Shown piece by piece: positions 8,056-14,562 of a stretch of DNA of 15,752 nt (positions within the stretch are counted from its first letter, which is position 1; every line of letters begins with the position of its first letter). The stretch spans positions 1-15,752 of the forward strand of contig DVJK01000110.1 of assembly GCA_018716795.1 (NCBI GenBank), written 5' to 3'. The notes below the pieces were generated by a model. That model saw only the letters and a program-made list of their open reading frames with translations. It ran no database searches and was not told the origin of the DNA. Origin of the DNA: Candidatus Scatomorpha merdipullorum (lineage in GTDB: Bacteria; Bacillota; Clostridia; Oscillospirales; Oscillospiraceae). A program made the translations under genes and the position numbers.

Positions 8056-9086
8056 GATCGCTCCTGCCCGAGGAGCTGGCCGCCGTGCTGAAGGATATGG
8101 GCCAGCCTGCCTTCCGCGCGAAGCAGCTCTTCTCCTGGCTGAGCCGCGGCGCAGCCGGTTTTGAGGAGATGACGAACCTCCCGAAGGCCCTGCGCGAGGC
8201 GCTTGCGGAAAACTACTGCCTCGGCGCGCCGAAGGTCCTGCGCAAGCAGGTCTCCGCCGAGGACGGCACCGTCAAGTACCTCTGGGGCCTGCGCGACGGA
8301 AACGCCGTGGAGACCGTCGTCATGCGCTATCACTACGGCAACAGCGTGTGCATCTCCACGCAGGTCGGCTGCCGCCAGGGCTGCGCCTTCTGCGCCTCGA
8401 CGATAGGCGGCCTCGTCCGCTGCCTCGACGCGGGCGAAATGCTCGAGGAGGTCATGTTCTCGGAGAAGGAGTCCGGGCTGAAAATAGGCCACATCGTGCT
8501 CATGGGCATAGGCGAGCCGCTGGACAACTTTGAGAACGTCGTGAAGTTCCTGAGGCTTGTGAACCACCCGGAGGGCATGAACATAGGCATGAGGCACATA
8601 TCCCTCTCCACCTGCGGGCTGACGGAGCGCTTTTCGGAGCTCGCCGGGCTCAACCTTCAGCTGACGCTCTCCGTATCCCTCCACGCGCCGGACGACGAGA
8701 CGCGCACGAGGATAATGCCCGCGAACCGCGGCAGGGGAGTGGCGAAGCTCATGGACGAGTGCGAGGCGTATTTCAAAAAGACGGGCCGGCGCATCTCCTT
8801 CGAGTACGCCATGATTGACGGCGTCAACGACTCGCCGGAGCAGGCAGCGCTGCTCGCAAAACACGCCGCGCGCGTCGGCGCGCACGTGAACCTCATACCG
8901 CTCAACCACGTCGACGAGAGCCCGCTCAGGCCCACGCCGCCGGAGCGGATTGCAGCCTTCAGGAAGGCCCTCGAGCGCGAGGGCGTCAACGTGACCGTGC
9001 GCCGCAGGCTGGGCGGGGATATAGACGCCTCCTGCGGGCAGCTCAGAAAAAAGACCGCGGACGCCATGAGGCGGGAACGGAGCTAA
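8031..9086 (+). CDS. rlmN: 23S rRNA (adenine-2503-C2)-methyltransferase RlmN
   Basis: This 351-residue radical-SAM enzyme methylates A2503 of 23S rRNA, and in some bacteria A37 of certain tRNAs. The segment CISTQVGCRQGCAFC holds C107, the equivalent of E. coli C118, and the [4Fe-4S] cysteines C114, C118 and C121. The C-terminal ASCGQL holds C335, the position of the methyl-carrying cysteine C355 in E. coli. Other family marks are MGIGEPLDN (usually MGMGEP), LSTCGL and FEYAMIDGVNDS. The only ATG that keeps the family N-terminus (NLRSLLPEELAAVL) lies 25 nt inside rsmB. It has no strong Shine-Dalgarno, so translation may depend on coupling. A Cfr-type resistance methyltransferase is less likely given gene order and the RlmN-like ends. 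Confidence 0.96.
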   Translation: MQDGKINLRSLLPEELAAVLKDMGQPAFRAKQLFSWLSRGAAGFEEMTNLPKALREALAENYCLGAPKVLRKQVSAEDGTVKYLWGLRDGNAVETVVMRYHYGNSVCISTQVGCRQGCAFCASTIGGLVRCLDAGEMLEEVMFSEKESGLKIGHIVLMGIGEPLDNFENVVKFLRLVNHPEGMNIGMRHISLSTCGLTERFSELAGLNLQLTLSVSLHAPDDETRTRIMPANRGRGVAKLMDECEAYFKKTGRRISFEYAMIDGVNDSPEQAALLAKHAARVGAHVNLIPLNHVDESPLRPTPPERIAAFRKALEREGVNVTVRRRLGGDIDASCGQLRKKTADAMRRERS

Positions 9087-9087
9087 A

Positions 9088-9825
9088 ATGAACAGCTTTG
9101 GCATCACGGACAGGGGATCCGTGCGGCGGGACAATCAGGACAGCTTCCTCATAGAACGGCTGGACGAGCGCGACTGCGTTATCGCAGTCCTCTGCGACGG
9201 CATGGGCGGGGAAAAGGCCGGCAACATCGCCAGCGACCTCGCCGCGAAGTGCTTCATCTCCGAGCTCAGGACGAGGATACTGGCAAACAAAAAGCGAAAG
9301 CCGGATATAAGGGCCATGATGGAGGCCGCCTGCAACACGGCCAACCACATGATATACTCATACTCCTGCTTCGACACGGACTACACCGGCATGGGCACGA
9401 CCATGGTCGCCGCCGTCATATACGAGGGCAGGGCCTGGGTGCTCAACGTGGGCGACAGCCGCTGCTATAAGCTCACGCGAAAGCGGATGACTCAGGTGAC
9501 GCGCGACCACTCGCTGGTGCAGGATATGGTGGACCGGGGTGAGATAAGCCCTGAGGAGGCGCGGGTGCATCCGCGCAGGAATGTGATAACCCGGGCGCTC
9601 GGCGTGAACGAGCTGGTGCCCTGCGATATATTTACGCCCACGCTCCGGCACGGCGACATGCTTCTGCTGTGCTCGGACGGGCTCACCAATATGCTTGAGG
9701 ACCGCGAAATCTTCGCCCTCTCGCGCAGGAACACCGATCCGCTCTCGCTGGGTCGCTCGCTCATGGCCGAGGCGCTCAGGCGCGTGGCCAGGGACAACGT
9801 CACGATAGTTCTCATTTCCAAATAA
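9088..9825 (+). CDS. prpC: PP2C-family Ser/Thr phosphatase (PrpC/Stp)
   Basis: This 245-residue soluble, metal-dependent phosphatase shows the PP2C motifs in order. These are RRDNQD (D18), CDGMGG (D37), GDSRCY, TRDHSLV, CSDGLTN (D197) and RDNVT (D236). The listed aspartates are the expected metal ligands. In Firmicutes this enzyme reverses the action of the adjacent PASTA kinase on cell-wall, division and translation targets. The ATG follows the rlmN stop by 1 nt, with GGAG at 9079-9082. Length and the pairing with the downstream kinase match B. subtilis PrpC and staphylococcal Stp. Confidence 0.96.
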   Translation: MNSFGITDRGSVRRDNQDSFLIERLDERDCVIAVLCDGMGGEKAGNIASDLAAKCFISELRTRILANKKRKPDIRAMMEAACNTANHMIYSYSCFDTDYTGMGTTMVAAVIYEGRAWVLNVGDSRCYKLTRKRMTQVTRDHSLVQDMVDRGEISPEEARVHPRRNVITRALGVNELVPCDIFTPTLRHGDMLLLCSDGLTNMLEDREIFALSRRNTDPLSLGRSLMAEALRRVARDNVTIVLISK

Positions 9826-9849
9826 CCCCCGGAACGTTTGGAGGCAGCC

Positions 9850-11607
9850 ATGGATACCAATATGGACAAGTATTTGGGCACAACCCTGGACGACAGGTAT
9901 GAAATACAGGAGATAATCGGCTCCGGCGGCATGGCCGTGGTGTACAAGGCCACGGACAACCGCCTGCACAGGTCCGTCGCGGTCAAGATACTGCGCGACG
10001 AGCTGGCCGCGGACGAGGAGTTCCGCCGCCGCTTCCAGACCGAGGCGCAGGCCGTCGCCATGCTCAGCCACCCGAACATCGTCTCCGTCTACGACGTCAG
10101 CCACTCCGAGAGCGTGGAGTATATCGTCATGGAGCTCATCGAGGGCGTCACGCTCATGCAGTATATGCAGAAGAAGGGCGCGCTCGGCTGGAAGGAGGCG
10201 CTGCACTTCTCCGTCCAGATAAGCAAGGCGCTCGAGCACGCGCACTCCAAGGGCATCGTCCACCGCGACATAAAGCCGCAGAACATCATGATAATCCGCG
10301 ACGGCTCGATAAAGGTCGCAGATTTCGGCATAGCCGCGCTCGAGAGCACGCAGGAGCAGCGCAGCAGCCAGACCGTCGGCTCGGTGCACTACATCGCGCC
10401 CGAGCAGGCCCGCGGCGAGCAGCCCGACACCCGCAGCGACATATACTCCCTCGGCGTCGTCATGTACGAGATGCTCACCGGGCGCATGCCCTACGACGGC
10501 GAGACCGCCGAGCAGATTGCCCTCAAGCACATCGCGGGCATCGCCGTGCCGCCGCAGGAGATTAACCCCGACATCCCCGACGAGCTCGCGCGGATAACCC
10601 TCAAGGCCATGAACGCGGACATAAACGCGCGCTATCAGTCCGCCTCCGAGCTGCTCGCCGACCTCGAGGAGTTCCGCAAGCAGCAGGCCGCCGCGAACCG
10701 GACGAGCAGCGACGGGGAGGAGGGCTTCGAGGTCGTGCCCGACGTGGAGCCCATCGGCCGCACCGGCGAGATGAGCGAGGCCAAATACGCCCGGCGCAGG
10801 AAGCGCTCACGCAAGGTCAGCATCATGAGCGGGGCGGTTGGCGTGCTCGTCTTCATGGTGGCCGTCTTCGTCTTCCTCTGGAACTACTGGCTGCGCGACA
10901 TCTTCTCGACCGCCGAGCGCATCGAGCTGCCGAACTTCGTCGGCCGGAGCTATGAGAGCGTCGTCAACGACAGCTCGTACACCCAGCTCTACGCCTTCAC
11001 CGTCACCTATTCCATCGACCCCACGGTGCCCGAGGGCGAGATTATCTCGCAGGACCCCGAGGCCGGGCGGAGCCTGATGATAGTGCCGGAGAAGATAGCC
11101 GTCACGCTGACGGTCAGCACCGGCGTGCGCGAGGCCGTCGTGCCCGACGTCCTGAACAGCTCGCTTCAGGAGGCCGTGGTGGAGCTCCAGAACTCCGGCT
11201 TCAAGTATGAGACAAACTATGTAACGAGCGACGTCGTGACCGAGGGCTACGTCATAAGCACGGATCCCGCGCCGGGCTCGAGCCTGGCCGAGGGCTCGAC
11301 CGTCTTCCTCACGATAAGCTCCGGCCCGACCATACACACGGTCACCATGCCCAACCTCGTCGGGCACACCGAGAGCGAGGCCATAAGCATCCTCCAGAGC
11401 AACAACCTCACCTACGCCGACACGACCTATATCGAGAGCGAGCAGGAGGAGGGCACCGTCATACGCCAGAGCATAGACGCCTACGAGGACGTCTCCGAGC
11501 ACACGCGCATCTACCTTTGGGTGAGCAGCGGCCCGGCGGAGACGCCGGAGCCCACGCCGCCGGAAACGGGCGAGGAGAGATCCGGCGCCTTCATCTTCGG
11601 CGACTGA
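9850..11607 (+). CDS. prkC: PASTA-domain Ser/Thr protein kinase (PrkC/PknB type)
   Basis: This 585-residue membrane kinase has an N-terminal Hanks-type domain: IGSGGMAVVYKA (P-loop), VAVKIL (K46), HRDIKPQN (D140), ADFGIA (D158) and SVHYIAPEQARG. A basic juxtamembrane stretch (RRRKRSRK) leads into one transmembrane helix at about residues 323-348. Outside the cell are three PASTA repeats starting near residues 357 (IELPNFVG), 429 (VVPDVLN) and 498 (VTMPNLVG), then a Pro/Glu-rich tail. PASTA domains sense muropeptides or lipid II, and B. subtilis PrkC triggers spore germination. GGAGG at 9840-9844, 5 nt before the ATG, sets the start. The partner phosphatase is directly upstream. The gene symbol follows the B. 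subtilis order. Confidence 0.96.
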   Translation: MDTNMDKYLGTTLDDRYEIQEIIGSGGMAVVYKATDNRLHRSVAVKILRDELAADEEFRRRFQTEAQAVAMLSHPNIVSVYDVSHSESVEYIVMELIEGVTLMQYMQKKGALGWKEALHFSVQISKALEHAHSKGIVHRDIKPQNIMIIRDGSIKVADFGIAALESTQEQRSSQTVGSVHYIAPEQARGEQPDTRSDIYSLGVVMYEMLTGRMPYDGETAEQIALKHIAGIAVPPQEINPDIPDELARITLKAMNADINARYQSASELLADLEEFRKQQAAANRTSSDGEEGFEVVPDVEPIGRTGEMSEAKYARRRKRSRKVSIMSGAVGVLVFMVAVFVFLWNYWLRDIFSTAERIELPNFVGRSYESVVNDSSYTQLYAFTVTYSIDPTVPEGEIISQDPEAGRSLMIVPEKIAVTLTVSTGVREAVVPDVLNSSLQEAVVELQNSGFKYETNYVTSDVVTEGYVISTDPAPGSSLAEGSTVFLTISSGPTIHTVTMPNLVGHTESEAISILQSNNLTYADTTYIESEQEEGTVIRQSIDAYEDVSEHTRIYLWVSSGPAETPEPTPPETGEERSGAFIFGD

Positions 11608-11609
11608 GC

Positions 11610-12494
11610 ATGGAGGGAGTCATTGTCAAGGCCCTGAGCGGCTTCTACTATGTCCGCTCGGGCGATGAGACCGTTGAATGCCGTGCCCGGGGCCGCTTCC
11701 GCCTGGACGGCGAGAGCCCGCTGGTGGGCGACAGGGTTGAGATTTCCCTCGACGCCCAGGGCCGCGGACGCGTGGACAGGATTCTGCCGCGGCGCAACTT
11801 CTTCATCCGGCCGGCTGTCGCGAATATCGACCTGCTTATCGCCGTCGCCAGCGAGGCGGAGCCCGTCACCGACCCCTTCCTCATCGACCGAGTCACGACC
11901 ACGGCGGAGCACGCCGGCTGCGCCCTGCTGATATGCGTCAACAAGTCCGACGCCTCGCCCTCGCGCCGCCTGCGGGATATCTACGCCGCGACGCCCTATA
12001 AGCTCATCGAGACCAGTACCGTAACCGGCGAGGGCATCGCCGAGCTCGCGGAGTGCATCCGCGGCAAGGTCTGCGCCTTCTCGGGCAACTCCGGCGTCGG
12101 CAAGAGCAGCATACTCAACGCGCTCGAGCCGGGCCTCGGCCTCGCCACCGGCGAGATAAGCGAAAAGCTCGGCCGCGGGCGGCACACGACTCGCCACGTC
12201 GAGATTTTCCCCGTCGCGGGCGGCTTTTGCGCCGACACGCCGGGCTTCGCTTCCTTCGACGTGGAGCAGATGCCGCCCATACCCAAGGACGAGCTGCAGC
12301 ACGCCTTCCCCGAGTTTGCGGAGTACATGGGCCGCTGCCGCTTCGACGACTGCGCGCATATGAAGGAGCCGGGCTGCGCCGTCCGCGAGGCCGTCGAGGC
12401 CGGCAGAATAAGCCCGAGCCGCTATGAGAGCTACAAGCGCCTCTACGAGATAAGCGCCAGATACAAGGACTGGGAGCTCAAGGACAAAAGTTAA
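11610..12494 (+). CDS. rsgA: Ribosome small-subunit assembly GTPase RsgA
   Basis: This 294-residue circularly permuted GTPase matures the 30S subunit. An N-terminal OB fold (about residues 1-75, with LVGDRVEI) precedes the GTPase domain. In that domain the permuted motif order is NKSD (G4, N111), GNSGVGKSS (G1, from G159), GRHTTRH, then DTPGF (G3, D209). The C-terminal zinc site is C243-x4-C248-x-H250-x5-C256, as expected. The ATG lies 2 nt after the kinase stop with no clear Shine-Dalgarno, so coupling to prkC translation is likely. An in-frame upstream extension to 11517 would lie inside prkC and add no RsgA homology. An intrinsic terminator begins 5 nt after the stop and closes the long operon. 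Confidence 0.96.
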   Translation: MEGVIVKALSGFYYVRSGDETVECRARGRFRLDGESPLVGDRVEISLDAQGRGRVDRILPRRNFFIRPAVANIDLLIAVASEAEPVTDPFLIDRVTTTAEHAGCALLICVNKSDASPSRRLRDIYAATPYKLIETSTVTGEGIAELAECIRGKVCAFSGNSGVGKSSILNALEPGLGLATGEISEKLGRGRHTTRHVEIFPVAGGFCADTPGFASFDVEQMPPIPKDELQHAFPEFAEYMGRCRFDDCAHMKEPGCAVREAVEAGRISPSRYESYKRLYEISARYKDWELKDKS

Positions 12495-12498
12495 TTTC

Positions 12499-12525
12499 GC
12501 GCCCGCCTTGCGGCGGGCGCTTTTT
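12499..12525 (+). terminator. Intrinsic terminator after rsgA
   Basis: A perfect 9-bp GC-only stem (GCGCCCGCC at 12499-12507 pairing with GGCGGGCGC at 12512-12520) with a 4-nt TTGC loop is followed directly by TTTTT. This is a textbook Rho-independent terminator and marks the end of the housekeeping operon. Confidence 0.93.
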
Positions 12526-12557
12526 GCGCCTCGCAGTCACGCCGCACGGCGCCCGCG

Positions 12558-12565
12558 CATATAAT
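12558..12565 (+). promoter_or_regulatory. Putative -10 element (sigma-E or sigma-A type) for the small sporulation unit
   Basis: CATATAAT stands out in a GC-rich gap of about 70 nt between the rsgA terminator and the next gene. It differs at one position from the sigma-E -10 consensus (CATACAnT, B. subtilis), and it also contains a perfect sigma-A -10, TATAAT (12560-12565). No ATA (sigma-E) or TTGACA-like -35 is found at the right distance, so the sigma factor is uncertain. A promoter is expected here because a terminator lies upstream. Confidence 0.45.
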
Positions 12566-12594
12566 ATCGCATACCGCGCCGCGGAGGTGGTAGT

Positions 12595-12759
12595 ATGTGC
12601 GGGAGGCGGAGAAGAAGAGGGCCGGCGGTGGGCTGGCTCGTCATACTCGCGGGGATAGTCATACTGCTCGCGCTCATACTGCCGGCGGGCTTCTGGTGGT
12701 TCGCCCTGGGCGCGGCGCTCATCATCGCGGGCATATGGCTGCTGCGCAGCTGCGGATAG
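12595..12759 (+). CDS. Small membrane protein (54 aa) upstream of spoVM
   Basis: This 54-codon ORF starts at ATG 12595 with GGAGG (12583-12587, 7 nt spacing). The protein begins MCGRRRRRGP, followed by two hydrophobic segments separated by a PAGFWWF turn: GWLVILAGIVILLALIL and ALGAALIIAGIWLL. It ends LRSCG. The basic N-terminus predicts a cytoplasmic start and a two-helix hairpin in the membrane. I do not recognise a named family. Its stop codon overlaps the AGGAGG of the spoVM ORF, so the two are probably translated together and both may act in the mother cell during sporulation (inference from context). Codon use fits the neighbours: five of seven isoleucines are ATA. Coding status is supported by the ribosome site, hydrophobic pattern and packing. 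Confidence 0.72.
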   Translation: MCGRRRRRGPAVGWLVILAGIVILLALILPAGFWWFALGAALIIAGIWLLRSCG

Positions 12760-12770
12760 GAGGTTTGTGC

Positions 12771-12839
12771 ATGAGGGTTCTGGTCATAAGGCTGCCGCGC
12801 TGGCTCTCGCGGCTCATACTGAGCCTGCGCGGGGAATAA
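12771..12839 (+). CDS. spoVM: Stage V sporulation protein M (22-aa amphipathic spore-coat anchor)
   Basis: This 22-codon ORF has a strong Shine-Dalgarno (AGGAGG 12758-12763, 7 nt spacing) and begins MRVLVIRLPRWLSRLI. Aligned without gaps to B. subtilis SpoVM (MKFYTIKLPKFLGG...), it keeps M1, the basic residue at 2, I6, a basic residue at 7, L8, P9, a basic residue at 10, an aromatic at 11 and L12. Pro9 is important for SpoVM localisation in B. subtilis. The rest alternates basic and hydrophobic residues, as in an amphipathic helix. SpoVM lies on the positively curved outer forespore membrane and anchors the coat ATPase SpoIVA. In B. subtilis spoVM lies just downstream of rsgA (cpgA-rpe-thiN-spoVM), so synteny agrees. 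The next gene encodes a SipL-like coat protein. At 22 residues it is slightly shorter than the 26-residue B. subtilis protein. A peptide this short is easily missed by gene callers. Confidence 0.82.
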   Translation: MRVLVIRLPRWLSRLILSLRGE

Positions 12840-12862
12840 GCGCGCGTACACGCTCATACGCT
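12836..12862 (+). promoter_or_regulatory. Putative sigma-E-type promoter for the SipL-like gene
   Basis: ATA at 12836-12838, overlapping the end of spoVM, is followed after 16 nt by CATACGCT (12855-12862). The B. subtilis sigma-E pattern is ATA, 16-18 nt, CATACAnT, so the -10 has one mismatch. GGAATA plus CATACGC also resembles a sigma-G site, with a short spacer. It lies about 90 nt before the downstream start. The short consensus makes chance matches possible, but sporulation control fits both neighbours. Confidence 0.4.
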
Positions 12863-12947
12863 TTACAGGAGCTTATTCGGCGGCGGGGCGGAGGCCTCGC
12901 GGCCCGGGCTGCTATTTTGGCCGCGCTGCGGCGGAATGGGGGATAAC

Positions 12948-14465
12948 ATGGCTTTGACTGTAAAGTGCAGCGGCGTGGCGTGCTGCGAGAAGGTTTTTGA
13001 GTATTCCATGCCCTGCGAGGAGGCGGCGGAGACCGTCGTGCCCGACACGATGCCGGATGTGGAGCGCGTGCTGTACACCGGCGGGACCGTGTTTTTGCGC
13101 GGCAAGGAGGCGGCGGAGGGCTCGGTCTCCGTGACGGGGCAGGTGAACGCGACGGTGCTGTACGCGCCGGAGGGAGGCGAGGGCGCCTGCACGCTCGGCG
13201 CGCCGGTGCAGCTGGCCCTGACGCTGGATGCCCCTGGCGTCACGCCGGACTGCCCGGTGACCGCCCTGCTGACCGTGGCGAGCGTGGACGCGAAGCCTCT
13301 CAACCCGCGCAAGCTGCTCATACGCGCGGTGGTGAACGTCTCGGTCGAGTGCCGGAAGCCCTCGAGCGTGGAGCTCGCCTCGGGGCTGGAGGGCGAGGAG
13401 GCCGCGCAGGTGGAGACGCTTTGCGTCCGGCGGGTGATAAGCCCGGTCATCTGCGTGAAGGAGAAGACCTTTGCCGTCTCGGACGAGTATCAGCTCCAGC
13501 CCGGGCTGCTGCCCCTGGGCGAGCTGCTGTGGTACGCGGCGGAGCCCGTGCCGGGCACGCTCCGCACCGTGGGCTCGCGGCTCATATTCTCCGGAAGCCT
13601 CCGCGTGAGCGCGCTCTACGCGGCGGAGGGGAGCGGCGAGCTCTGCGCCGCGGATTTCGAGAGCGAGTTTTCGCAGATGCTGGACCTGGACGCGGAGCTC
13701 ACAAACGGCGACTTTGAGCTCCGCACCATGCTGACCGCGGCCTACGTCGAGCCGGCGACGCTCGCGGGAGGGGAGAGGGGGATCTCCGCCGAGTTCCACC
13801 TCGTGACGCAGTGCGTCTGCTCGGACAGCCTGAGCGTGGACTGCCTGACGGACTGTTACAGCAACTTCTTTGAGCTCGAGCCGGTCAGGACGGGCGCGGA
13901 GACCTGCCGCGTGCAGCGGCGCACCACGCTTCGCGGCAGCGTGAGCGAAATCCTGCCCGCAAGCCCGCCGCCCATAAATATCTGCCGCGCCATTTGCTCC
14001 GTGGGCGCGGCGGAGTGCGAAAACGGCGCGCTGCGCTGCCCGGTTGAGCTGACGGCCATATACCTCGCCGCGGACGGCGAAATATACTCCGTCCGCCGCC
14101 GCGTGAGCTGCGAGACGCCCGCGGAGCTCGCTCAGGGCGACTGCGCCGTCTCCGTCACGGCCCGCTGTGCCGAGTGCGGCGCGGGCATAACGCAGGGCGG
14201 CGTGGAGCTGCGCGCGTCGGTGGACTTTGAGCTGGCCGCCGCGAGGCGCGAGAGCTTCGAGCAGATAAGCGCCGTGACGCTCGCCGAGGAGGCCGAAATG
14301 GCCCCGCGCCCCTCGGTCACGGTCGTGCGCGCCGGGGCGGACGACACGCTCTGGAGCCTCGCCAAGCGCTGCCGCTCGACAGGCGCGCTGATAAAGGAGC
14401 TCAACGCCCTGGAGGACGCCGCCCCGCTCGCCGGGCGCGTGCTGCTCATACCCGCCGCGAGATGA
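12948..14465 (+). CDS. sipL: SPOCS (DUF3794) x3 - LysM spore-coat morphogenetic protein, SipL-like
   Basis: This 505-residue protein has three DUF3794/SPOCS repeats at roughly residues 25-135, 175-300 and 325-440. The first carries the hallmark VVPDTMPDVERVL. A C-terminal LysM domain (about 456-505) contains VRAGADDTLWSLAKR and ends VLLIPAAR. This order and size match C. difficile SipL, the functional counterpart of B. subtilis SpoVID, whose LysM domain binds SpoIVA to fix the coat to the forespore. It sits right after spoVM, another SpoIVA partner, which supports the assignment. The ATG at 12948 follows GGGGGAT; the in-frame ATG at 12936 would add four residues and is not excluded. There is no signal peptide, consistent with a mother-cell cytoplasmic protein. 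Other clostridial SPOCS-LysM proteins exist, so orthology to SipL is probable, not proven. A strong terminator follows 2 nt after the stop. Confidence 0.8.
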   Translation: MALTVKCSGVACCEKVFEYSMPCEEAAETVVPDTMPDVERVLYTGGTVFLRGKEAAEGSVSVTGQVNATVLYAPEGGEGACTLGAPVQLALTLDAPGVTPDCPVTALLTVASVDAKPLNPRKLLIRAVVNVSVECRKPSSVELASGLEGEEAAQVETLCVRRVISPVICVKEKTFAVSDEYQLQPGLLPLGELLWYAAEPVPGTLRTVGSRLIFSGSLRVSALYAAEGSGELCAADFESEFSQMLDLDAELTNGDFELRTMLTAAYVEPATLAGGERGISAEFHLVTQCVCSDSLSVDCLTDCYSNFFELEPVRTGAETCRVQRRTTLRGSVSEILPASPPPINICRAICSVGAAECENGALRCPVELTAIYLAADGEIYSVRRRVSCETPAELAQGDCAVSVTARCAECGAGITQGGVELRASVDFELAAARRESFEQISAVTLAEEAEMAPRPSVTVVRAGADDTLWSLAKRCRSTGALIKELNALEDAAPLAGRVLLIPAAR

Positions 14466-14467
14466 AG

Positions 14468-14503
14468 ACCGCGCCCGCCGTTCAAAGGCGGGCGCGGTTT
14501 TTT
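14468..14503 (+). terminator. Intrinsic terminator after the SipL-like gene
   Basis: A perfect 12-bp stem (ACCGCGCCCGCC at 14468-14479 with GGCGGGCGCGGT at 14487-14498) with a 7-nt loop is followed by a run of six T (14498-14503). It is a very strong Rho-independent terminator. Its inner arms repeat the 9-nt arms of the terminator after rsgA. Confidence 0.95.
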
Positions 14504-14504
14504 G

Positions 14505-14533
14505 TGGACTTTTTCGCGAGCTCGTGTTAATAT
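14505..14533 (+). promoter_or_regulatory. Weak sigma-A-like promoter for the coiled-coil gene
   Basis: TGGACT (14505-14510) and TAATAT (14528-14533), 17 nt apart, match the sigma-A -35 and -10 consensus at four of six positions each. The site lies immediately after a terminator and 30 nt before the next ATG, where a promoter is required. Confidence 0.4.
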
Positions 14534-14562
14534 GGCCTCAGCAAAGATACGGAGGTACGGCT

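Noticed and set aside
12540..12551. CGCCG-CA-CGGCG palindrome upstream of the 54-aa gene, considered as an operator
   Set aside because: A short GC-only palindrome is common by chance in this sequence, and no matching second copy or regulator is nearby.
12597..12839. An 80-codon GTG-initiated frame that includes the spoVM codons at its end
   Set aside because: Its first 58 codons are out of frame with the better-supported 54-aa membrane protein, give a low-complexity Gly/Arg/Ala product and have no suitably placed ribosome site. Only the last 22 codons, with their own AGGAGG, look real.
12898..12925. 7-bp stem (CGCGGCC/GGCCGCG) with a 14-nt loop ahead of the SipL-like gene, considered as a terminator or riboswitch
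   Set aside because: It has no following T run, so it is not a terminator, and it is too short and simple for a riboswitch. It may just be composition.
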